Shown here piece by piece: positions 1 through 5,567 of a stretch of DNA of 6,037 bases. Where the stretch lies: NCBI GenBank assembly GCA_030668425.1, contig DAOUTY010000113.1, forward strand, positions 1-6,037, written 5' to 3'. This DNA is from Chloroflexota bacterium (GTDB taxonomy: Bacteria > Chloroflexota > Dehalococcoidia > SZUA-161). How positions within the stretch are numbered: position 1 is the first letter of the stretch; each line of letters begins with the position of its first letter. The notes beneath the pieces are model-generated. The model searched no databases and had not been told where the DNA came from. It saw only the letters and a program-made list of their open reading frames with translations. The position numbers and the translations under genes are program-made.

Positions 1-1542
1 CAGGTCAACCGGCTGGCCAATGCGCTCGTAAGCCTGGGGGTGAAGAAAGGCGACAGGGTGGCTCTGCTGCTGCCCAACTGTCCCCAGTTCGTCATCAGCT
101 ATTACGCTGTTCTCAAGGCGGGAGGCATAGTGGTAGCCACCAATCCCCTGTACTCGCCCCGAGAGATGGAGGCCCAGCTCAACGACTGCGGCGCTGAGAC
201 CATTATCGTACTCAGCGTTTTCTACCAGGTTGTCGCGGGACTGAAAGAGCAGACCAACCTGAAGAATATAGTGGTAACCAATATTAAGGAGTACCTCCCC
301 CAGCCCAGCCGTATGCTTTTCACCCTGTTTCGGGAGCGTAAAGAGGGACACCGCGTTGACATAACAGGAGCAGCGAACACCTATTCCTTTCCCGATCTAC
401 TCGGTCGCTTCGACTCCACGCCACCATCGGTAACTGTAGCTCCCGAGGACGTCGCAATGTTCCAGTACACGGGCGGGACCACCGGCTTGAGCAAGGCTGC
501 GGTAGCCACACACTTTAACGTGGTTGCCAACGTCTGCCAGATGAGGTCCTGGGCAATCCCCGTAAACGCGAACCAGGGAACGGAAGCATTGATGGGGGTG
601 ATGCCCCTATTTCATGTATATGGCATGGTCACGGTAATGCACTTTGCCGTGCTCACTGGCTCGGCGATGGTGCTGCTGCCGCGCTGGGAGACCGAACAGG
701 TGCTCAAGGCTATCAGCCGGTACAAGCCCGCCTTCTTCCCCGGAGTGCCCACTATGTATGTTGCGCTAAACAGTCACCCTAAATTGGGTAAATATGATTT
801 ACGTTCCATCGAAGCCTGCGTCAGCGGTGCCGCGCCGCTCCCGTTGGAGGTGCAGCAGCAGTTCGAGAAGATCACGGGAGGCATACTGGCGGAGGGCTAT
901 GGGCTGAGTGAGGCCCCTGTTGTTGTCACCGCCAACCCCATGATAGGGATGCGCAAGGCGGGAAGCATCGGGGTGCCTTACCCGGATGTCGACGTGAAGC
1001 TAGTGGACGCGGAGACCGGCGAGAAAGAGATGCCAATGGGAGAGGCGGGAGAACTGGTCATCAGGGGGCCGCAGGTGATGAAGGGCTACTGGAACCGGCC
1101 CGAGGAGACGGCGATGGCGTTGCGTGACGGGTGGCTCTATACCGGGGATATGGCCATTATGGACGAGGACGGTTTCCTCAGCATCGTAGATCGCAAGAAA
1201 GAGCTGATTATCGCCGGTGGCTTTAACATCTATCCCCGCGAGGTAGAAGAGGTTCTCTACGAACACCCCAAGGTCAAGGAGGCGGTCTGCTACGGTGTCC
1301 CCGATCCCTACCGGGGGCAGACGGTGAAGGTCTGCATCGTGCTCAAGGAGGGGGAGACCGCCACTACTGATGAGATCACCGAGTTCTGCCAGCCGCGCCT
1401 GGCCCGTTTCAAGATACCTAAGCTGGTTGAGTTCAGGGATGACCTGCCCAAGTCTCTCATCGGCAAGGTCCTGCGGCGGGTGTTGGTTGAGGAGGAAGAG
1501 GCCAGGCTCAAAGCCGCACAGGAGGAGCAGGAGGCAAAGTAA
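1..1542 (+). CDS. fadD: Long/medium-chain acyl-CoA synthetase (AMP-forming), 5' end outside the window
   Basis: ANL-superfamily adenylate-forming enzyme that activates a fatty acid with ATP and CoA to acyl-CoA, AMP and PPi. The frame is open from base 1, so the gene starts upstream; 513 codons are visible, and probably some 40-50 N-terminal residues are missing compared with usual FadD length. Counting visible codons: the ATP-binding P-loop motif YTGGTTGLSK starts at codon 156; the GYGLSE motif is at 299-304; YTGD with the ribose-binding Asp is near 380-383; the hinge motif DRKKELIIAGGFNIYP starts at 397; the C-terminal catalytic Lys is in PKSLIGKVLRR (Lys 489). The TGGTTG form of the P-loop is typical of long-chain FadD proteins. 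One oddity: the residue after the P-loop Lys is Ala where Gly is usual. Chain-length preference cannot be read from sequence; aryl or branched acids remain possible. The GTG at base 40 is internal and not a credible start. Confidence 0.9.
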   Translation, partial: QVNRLANALVSLGVKKGDRVALLLPNCPQFVISYYAVLKAGGIVVATNPLYSPREMEAQLNDCGAETIIVLSVFYQVVAGLKEQTNLKNIVVTNIKEYLPQPSRMLFTLFRERKEGHRVDITGAANTYSFPDLLGRFDSTPPSVTVAPEDVAMFQYTGGTTGLSKAAVATHFNVVANVCQMRSWAIPVNANQGTEALMGVMPLFHVYGMVTVMHFAVLTGSAMVLLPRWETEQVLKAISRYKPAFFPGVPTMYVALNSHPKLGKYDLRSIEACVSGAAPLPLEVQQQFEKITGGILAEGYGLSEAPVVVTANPMIGMRKAGSIGVPYPDVDVKLVDAETGEKEMPMGEAGELVIRGPQVMKGYWNRPEETAMALRDGWLYTGDMAIMDEDGFLSIVDRKKELIIAGGFNIYPREVEEVLYEHPKVKEAVCYGVPDPYRGQTVKVCIVLKEGETATTDEITEFCQPRLARFKIPKLVEFRDDLPKSLIGKVLRRVLVEEEEARLKAAQEEQEAK

Positions 1543-1633
1543 CGGAATCCTCTCGTTTTGGGCGGGGCATATCGTAGCTCTGCGTCACCATTACTCCTTG
1601 TTTGATGCCACTTTTTTTTGGTTGGTGCTGATA

Positions 1634-1662
1634 TTGACTGGCCTTCAGGCCTGTGCTAGAAT
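1634..1662 (+). promoter_or_regulatory. Sigma-70-type promoter with extended -10, probably for the acs operon
   Basis: The -35 box TTGACT (1634-1639) and the -10 box TAGAAT (1657-1662) each match the consensus at 5 of 6 positions and are separated by exactly 17 bases. TG at 1654-1655 lies one base before the -10 box, giving an extended -10 (TGnTAGAAT). Transcription would start near 1668-1670. The spacer holds an inverted repeat, GGCCT-TC-AGGCC (1640-1651), which overlaps the 8-base palindrome CAGGCCTG (1646-1653); this could be an operator. It lies about 155-160 bases upstream of the first gene of the acs cluster. The boxes are seen directly; promoter activity and operator function are inferred. 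Confidence 0.65.
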
Positions 1663-1668
1663 TAAGTG

Positions 1669-1768
1669 CTGTGCCTCTTGGGTATGATGTGAGTAATCCT
1701 AGCTTATTTCGGTTGAACGACCTTGTCGCCTTATGCACGAAGAGCAAAAGGCTATAGGTCTTTTTTTT
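1669..1768 (+). ncRNA. Candidate regulatory leader or small RNA of about 100 nt
   Basis: This stretch is bounded by a near-consensus promoter and a hairpin followed by a T-run, so the default transcript would be about 100 nt. It contains no substantial reading frame on the + strand; the only ATG-initiated frame noticed is ATG ATG TGA near 1684. It could be a free small RNA, or the 5' leader of the downstream operon that ends early unless readthrough is allowed. I compared it by eye with common riboswitch cores (cobalamin, THF, SAM, fluoride, ZTP) and did not recognise any. A small hairpin CGAC-CTT-GTCG (1718-1728) uses the same bases as the left arm of the terminator and would compete with it. 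Confidence 0.35.
1719..1768 (+). terminator. Intrinsic terminator or attenuator upstream of the small stress-family gene
   Basis: GACCT (1719-1723) pairs with AGGTC (1756-1760), and GCCTT (1728-1732) pairs with AAGGC (1748-1752). A small 4/3-base internal loop separates the two 5-bp helices, and a 15-base apical loop closes them. The lower helix is followed at once by eight T's (1761-1768). A shorter alternative fold, AAAAGGC with GGTCTTTT (1746-1764), shares the same T-run. The position, after the promoter and 55 bases before the next start codon, fits an attenuator; it could also end readthrough from the acyl-CoA synthetase gene. Confidence 0.5.
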
Positions 1769-1823
1769 GTTTGCTGTGCGCGTCAATTAACTGCCACACA
1801 GAAGCTAAATTAAGGAGAGTGCT

Positions 1824-2243
1824 ATGGCTAAAGTAGCGACAAAGCTTTTCCGAGAGCCCAAGGAGGCGATAGAAGCAGTAAGTGTGCTCAAGGGCAAGGG
1901 CTACAAGGAAGATGCAATAGTAGTCATCACCAGTGCGGAAAGGGCGAAGACCCTGGCTACCGATGTCAAACCTATTTCCGACATGGGCAAGCTGACGGAA
2001 ATGGGCGTTCCCGAGGACACCGTTAACTACTATCAATACCCGGTGGAGATCGGTGGCATTTTAGTCGTCGTCCAGGGTGATGAAGGTGGAGTTGCCCAGG
2101 CTCAAGAACTGCTGAGGGGGGTCGTTGCCTGTTCCAGCGAGGATAGATCGCATGGAACCAGCCCGGGATTCCTCCAGGCCAGCCGGATGAGCGCGACCAA
2201 TCCCCTGGATGCCCAGATGTCTGGGGACTTTCGAAGATACTAA
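1824..2243 (+). CDS. Small protein with a YflT / general stress protein 17M-like domain
   Basis: A 139-residue soluble protein with no signal peptide or membrane segment. Residues 1 to about 100 resemble the YflT / general stress protein 17M family: an N-terminal strand plus a helix with repeated Ala/Glu (EAIEAVSVLKGKGYKED), a strand (AIVVIT), then the family-like stretch MGVPEDTVNYYQYPVEIGG followed by ILVVVQGDE and a closing helix. The Gly-rich hydrophobic segment that many family members carry between the two halves is missing; a short polar linker takes its place. About 36 residues of polar tail follow, ending in GDFRRY. AAGGAG (1812-1817) sits 6 bases before the ATG and supports this start. 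Its stop is 15 bases from acsB, so the two are very likely co-transcribed. Biochemical function is unknown; the family name reflects stress induction in Bacillus. A role in regulating or protecting ACS is only suggested by position. Confidence 0.72.
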   Translation: MAKVATKLFREPKEAIEAVSVLKGKGYKEDAIVVITSAERAKTLATDVKPISDMGKLTEMGVPEDTVNYYQYPVEIGGILVVVQGDEGGVAQAQELLRGVVACSSEDRSHGTSPGFLQASRMSATNPLDAQMSGDFRRY

Positions 2244-2258
2244 GGGAGGCAGAGAAAG

Positions 2259-4499
2259 ATGTCTAAATTCATTGCTACATCAGCTATTAGAGGTGCTCAA
2301 GGTATTGTCGCGGAAGCGGATGAACTGCTCCAGGACGCCCTGCAGAAACTGGGGCCCGATACGCCCATTGCTTTCAAGGACAAGGCGGGTGCAGGTACAA
2401 CATTCTACCTCCCCGTAATCTATGGCCTTATGGGAAATAAGGTGGAGAAGCTGGGCGACCTGGTACCCGTTATGGAGCATGCCAGGAGCCTGCTGCAGCC
2501 GCTGCCCCGGGAGGACCTGTGGTTGCCCTATCTTGGTGAAACCCTGGACGCCGGGGCGGCCACCCTGTTCGCCTTCGAAACAATCGAGGGCATCCGCTTC
2601 ACCAAGGGTGAACAGCCGGAGAAGCGGAAGGACGGCTTCGAATTCAACGGCCCCATCAGTGACGTACAGGCCAGGTCCTGGGGCATTCAATTGGTGGATG
2701 GCCGTATGCCTGGATTCGCTGCCATAGTGGGCGCTGCCAAGAGCAACGAGGTGGCGGTCAAGATCGTGCGTGAGCTTCAATCGAAGGGGCAGCTCACTTT
2801 TCTCTGCGCCGATAACAACGGACGCTCTATGGTGGACCAGTTGCTGGAGGAAAACGTGGATATGGGCTATGATACCTACATCGTCCCCTTCGGCTCTGAT
2901 ACCACCTCAGCCATCTACGCTCTGGGCTTTGCTACTGTTGCTGCCTTGAGCTTTGGCGGTGTCGCGCCCGGCGATTTTCGCCGCATTCTGCTTTACAATA
3001 AGTTCCGCTGCTTCGCCTTCGTCCTCGCCCTGGGTCCGGTTGACGATATAAAGTATGCCGCCGCCGCGGGGGCTATCAATTACGGCTTCCCCGTAATTGC
3101 CGACACCGTGATCCCCAATATCCTGCCCACTGGAATCACCAGGTATGAACACGTGGTCAGCATGCCCTTCGACGATATCCCGGGCAAGGATGACCTTGAG
3201 AGAGCGGAGAGGCTGGTGCAGCGGTGCGTCGAGGTACGCGGCATCAAGATCAAGGTCGCCAAGGTTCCTATTCCCGTTGCCTACGGGCCTGCCTTCGAGG
3301 GCGAGGTGGTGCGCCGGGCTGATCTCGCCATCGAGTTCGGCGGCAAGGGTGGCATGTGCTTCGAGTGGTTGAGAATGAAGGACCTGGATGACGTCGAGGA
3401 CGGCAAGATTGAGATAGTCGGCCCCGATATGGACACTTTCGAAGAGGGATCCAAGGTTCCCATGGCCATTGTAGTGGATGTAGCCGGGCGCAAGATGCAG
3501 AAGGATTTCGAGCCGGTTCTGGAGCGACAGATCCACCATATGCTCAATGGTGCTGAGGGATTCTCACACCAGGGCCAGCGCGATATCACCTGGATACGCG
3601 TCCACAAGAACGCTGTCGCCAAGGGCCTCACGCTGAGGCACATAGGCGACATTTTACATACCTGCTTGCACAACGATTTCGGTGCTATCGTGGACAAGGT
3701 GCAGATAACCCTTTATAGCGATCCTGGCAAGGTAGCTGAGCTTATAGATCAGGCCCGCGCTGTGTATAAGGAGCGCAACGCTCGTATGGCTGGGCTCACC
3801 GATGAAGCCGTGGACACCTATTACAGTTGCACGCTTTGCCAGTCGTTTGCCCCGAACCACGTATGTGTAATCAATCCGGAGCGTGTTGGCCTGTGTGGTG
3901 CATATGGCTGGCTTGACTGCCGGGCATCTTTCGAAATCAACCCCAACGGACCCAACCAGCCAGTGCTTAAGGGTAGGGTAATCGACGAGGTTTTGGGTGA
4001 GTGGGAGGGGGTCAACCAGTTCGTCCTTGAGCATTCCAACAAGGTTATAGAAAGGTTCACCGTCTACTCCCTAATGGATGCCCCCATGACCACCTGTGGC
4101 TGCTGTGAGTGTGTTATGGCTATCATTCCTGAGGCCAACGGCGTGATGATCGTTTCGCGCGATGACTACGGAATGACCCCTTCGGGAATGACCTTCACCA
4201 CTCTGATGGCCACAGTTGGCGGCGGTCTGCAGACGCCGGGGATGATGGGGCACGGCAAGATATATATCCCTAGCAAGAAGTTTATCCCTGTAGAGGGAGG
4301 CATCAAGCGGTTAGTATGGATGTCACAGAATTTGAAGGAGGAAATGGCGGAAGAGTTGAAAGAGGCCTGCGAGCGCGAGGGCGTTCCCGATCTCTTGGAC
4401 CAGATCGCCGATGGCAGCGCTGTTACCACGGTGGAAGAGTTGCTCCCCTTCCTCGAAGAGAAGGGACATCCTGCTTTGACGATGGACCCGATTATCTAG
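2259..4499 (+). CDS. acsB: Acetyl-CoA synthase (CODH/ACS complex, beta/alpha subunit, bacterial type)
   Basis: Joins CO, a methyl group from the corrinoid iron-sulfur protein, and CoA into acetyl-CoA, or the reverse; cytoplasmic. It has 746 residues, against about 729 for Moorella AcsB, with a constant shift of 18 at the active-site residues. The A-cluster is intact: Cys524, Cys527, Cys536 and Cys546 (in SCTLCQSFAPNHVC...GLCGA) match the [4Fe-4S] ligands, and Cys613-Gly614-Cys615 forms the distal-nickel site. Phe530, matching the gating Phe of Moorella, is kept. Residues 1 to about 330 form the N-terminal domain that contacts CODH and carries the CO tunnel, which archaeal CdhC lacks; the middle and A-cluster domains follow. 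The C-terminus EEKGHPALTMDPII is typical. AGGGAGG (2243-2249), 9 bases before the ATG, supports the start. Cys616 and Cys618 directly after the CGC motif are extra cysteines compared with Moorella as I recall it. No CODH gene is adjacent on either side in this window. Confidence 0.97.
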   Translation: MSKFIATSAIRGAQGIVAEADELLQDALQKLGPDTPIAFKDKAGAGTTFYLPVIYGLMGNKVEKLGDLVPVMEHARSLLQPLPREDLWLPYLGETLDAGAATLFAFETIEGIRFTKGEQPEKRKDGFEFNGPISDVQARSWGIQLVDGRMPGFAAIVGAAKSNEVAVKIVRELQSKGQLTFLCADNNGRSMVDQLLEENVDMGYDTYIVPFGSDTTSAIYALGFATVAALSFGGVAPGDFRRILLYNKFRCFAFVLALGPVDDIKYAAAAGAINYGFPVIADTVIPNILPTGITRYEHVVSMPFDDIPGKDDLERAERLVQRCVEVRGIKIKVAKVPIPVAYGPAFEGEVVRRADLAIEFGGKGGMCFEWLRMKDLDDVEDGKIEIVGPDMDTFEEGSKVPMAIVVDVAGRKMQKDFEPVLERQIHHMLNGAEGFSHQGQRDITWIRVHKNAVAKGLTLRHIGDILHTCLHNDFGAIVDKVQITLYSDPGKVAELIDQARAVYKERNARMAGLTDEAVDTYYSCTLCQSFAPNHVCVINPERVGLCGAYGWLDCRASFEINPNGPNQPVLKGRVIDEVLGEWEGVNQFVLEHSNKVIERFTVYSLMDAPMTTCGCCECVMAIIPEANGVMIVSRDDYGMTPSGMTFTTLMATVGGGLQTPGMMGHGKIYIPSKKFIPVEGGIKRLVWMSQNLKEEMAEELKEACEREGVPDLLDQIADGSAVTTVEELLPFLEEKGHPALTMDPII

Positions 4500-4500
4500 G

Positions 4501-4512
4501 CGGGTATACCCG
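4501..4512. repeat. Perfect 12-base palindrome just after the acsB stop
   Basis: CGGGTATACCCG is a perfect inverted repeat starting two bases after the acsB TAG. As RNA it can form a 4-bp CGGG/CCCG stem with a TATA loop. A further ACCCG lies at 4486-4490 inside the end of acsB, so CGGGT (4501-4505) can pair either backwards with that copy or forwards with ACCCG at 4508-4512. It may be a protein-binding site, an RNA 3'-end structure, or chance. Confidence 0.45.
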
Positions 4513-4537
4513 GGAAATGGTAAAAACATATTCATAG

Positions 4538-4568
4538 AACAAGGGTCGCCTTTACCGGCCCTTGTTTT
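4538..4568 (+). terminator. Intrinsic terminator between acsB and acsD
   Basis: AACAAGGGTCG (4538-4548) pairs with CGGCCCTTGTT (4556-4566) in an 11-bp stem with one G-U pair and a 7-base loop; the 3' arm runs into TTTT (4565-4568). This is the strongest hairpin I found in the window. Because acsD begins only 33 bases later and its product works with AcsB, it more likely causes partial termination or marks a processing site than a full operon end. The short T-run would favour readthrough. Confidence 0.7.
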
Positions 4569-4583
4569 ATGCTAGATTCAGGG

Positions 4584-4591
4584 AAAGGAGG
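4584..4591 (+). promoter_or_regulatory. Shine-Dalgarno site that fixes the acsD start
   Basis: AAAGGAGG lies 9 bases before the ATG at 4601. It rules against the in-frame TTG at 4562, which would add 13 residues, has no Shine-Dalgarno sequence in front of it, and falls inside the terminator hairpin. Confidence 0.85.
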
Positions 4592-4600
4592 TACTGTTCC

Positions 4601-5548
4601 ATGCCGGATGTAGAGATTCCGATTGAGAAGTGGACCGGCAAGGTAAAAGAGGTGAAACTTGGGGGTGGGGGGCGGAAAGAGGTTGTCGTCGGTGGCGAGG
4701 TAACACTGCCCTTCCTCGCTTTCGAGGGCTCCAATCCCAATCCACCCAGGATAGCCATCGAAATCCATGATAAGGAGCCTATTGCTTGGCCGGCATCACT
4801 CTTGGCCGCCTGGGGCGACGCAGTAAAAGACCCGGGGACCTGGGCCAAGAAGGCTGTGGAATTCGGTGCCGAAATTATATGCCTGAAGCTGCTCAGTGCC
4901 CATCCCGAGGGGGGTAATACTGGCGCTGCTGAGGCCAAGGCTGTAGTAGATAAGGTGCTTTCGGCAGTCGACCTTCCTCTCATTGTACTGGGCCCCGGTG
5001 TAGCGGAAAAGGATAATGACATCCTGCCGGCGGCTTCAGATGCTGCTAAAGGCCAGCGTATTGCCCTGGGCAACTGTGAGGAGAAGAACTACCGCACTAT
5101 CGGTGCAGTGTGCCTCTCGGATGGCCATATCGCCATCGCTAAGACCCCTCTCGATATTAACCTGTGTAAACAGCTTAACATCATGCTCTCCGATTTAGGT
5201 GTGCCTGCGGATTCAATCCTGATGGACCCGGATACGGGCGCGCTGGGATATGGTATAGAGTATGGCTACTCGATTAATGAGCGACTGCGGCTCGCCGCCC
5301 TCGGTGGTGACGCTATGACATCCTTCCCCATTATCAACCATGCTGGCGGGGAAGTCTGGCGGCAGAAAGAGGCAAAGGCGAGCGAAGGGGTGCCCGATGC
5401 CTGGGGTAACCCGGAAGAGCGAGGCGTGCTGTTTGAGGAAATCACCACATCCACTGTGATAAACGCTGGCTGCGACATAGTGGTTATGTGCCATCCCAAG
5501 GCCATAGAGAGGGTAAAGGCAACCATCGATAAGCTGGCGGGCAAATAG
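4601..5548 (+). CDS. acsD: Corrinoid iron-sulfur protein small subunit (CODH/ACS delta subunit)
   Basis: Small subunit of the corrinoid iron-sulfur protein, a TIM-barrel protein that pairs with AcsC and helps present the cobalamin for methyl transfer between methyl-tetrahydrofolate:CFeSP methyltransferase and the A-cluster of AcsB. It has 315 residues, against about 323 in Moorella. Recognisable family stretches: VVGGEVTLPFLAFEG near the N-terminus, GAEIICLKLLSAHPEG, the LGNCEEKNY segment, TPLDINLCKQLNIM, MDPDTGALGYGIEY (residues 208-221), and the WGNPEERGVLFEE region before the C-terminal helix. No [4Fe-4S] motif is expected in this subunit and none is seen. It follows acsB by 101 bases, with a terminator-like hairpin in the gap, and is 19 bases from acsC. 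The start is the ATG preceded by AAAGGAGG. Sequence is complete, with no sign of a frameshift. Confidence 0.95.
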   Translation: MPDVEIPIEKWTGKVKEVKLGGGGRKEVVVGGEVTLPFLAFEGSNPNPPRIAIEIHDKEPIAWPASLLAAWGDAVKDPGTWAKKAVEFGAEIICLKLLSAHPEGGNTGAAEAKAVVDKVLSAVDLPLIVLGPGVAEKDNDILPAASDAAKGQRIALGNCEEKNYRTIGAVCLSDGHIAIAKTPLDINLCKQLNIMLSDLGVPADSILMDPDTGALGYGIEYGYSINERLRLAALGGDAMTSFPIINHAGGEVWRQKEAKASEGVPDAWGNPEERGVLFEEITTSTVINAGCDIVVMCHPKAIERVKATIDKLAGK

Positions 5549-5567
5549 AGGAAAGGAGATCTGAACA

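Noticed and set aside
1564..1619. Terminator for the acyl-CoA synthetase gene: GGCAT (1566-1570) with ATGCC (1605-1609) and a T8 run (1612-1619)
   Set aside because: Only 5 bp with a loop of about 34 bases; the T-run is suggestive but the hairpin is too weak to call.
1669..1768. Known riboswitch (cobalamin, THF, SAM, fluoride, ZTP) or a tRNA in the leader
   Set aside because: No conserved core of any of these was recognisable, and there is no cloverleaf or T-loop GGTTCGA-type sequence; only the unclassified leader call is kept.
2907..3539. Long open frame of 210 codons on the minus strand inside acsB
   Set aside because: It lies wholly within a strongly supported acsB with intact active-site motifs, resembles no protein I know, and is explained by the codon bias of acsB on the opposite strand.
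4550..4578. Possible promoter for acsD: TGCTAGATT (4570-4578) with a weak -35 (TTTACC, 4551-4556)
   Set aside because: The -10 resembles the upstream extended -10, but the -35 is poor and sits in the terminator loop and stem, and transcription would start inside or next to the acsD Shine-Dalgarno sequence, leaving almost no leader.
4562..4600. Longer acsD start at the TTG at 4562, adding 13 residues
   Set aside because: No Shine-Dalgarno sequence before it, it lies in a terminator hairpin, and the ATG at 4601 has an ideal AAAGGAGG; family alignments from memory also start near the ATG.
4567..5073. Minus-strand open frame of 168 codons opposite acsD
   Set aside because: Low-complexity Ser/Pro/Thr-rich translation typical of an antisense shadow; acsD is clearly the coding frame.
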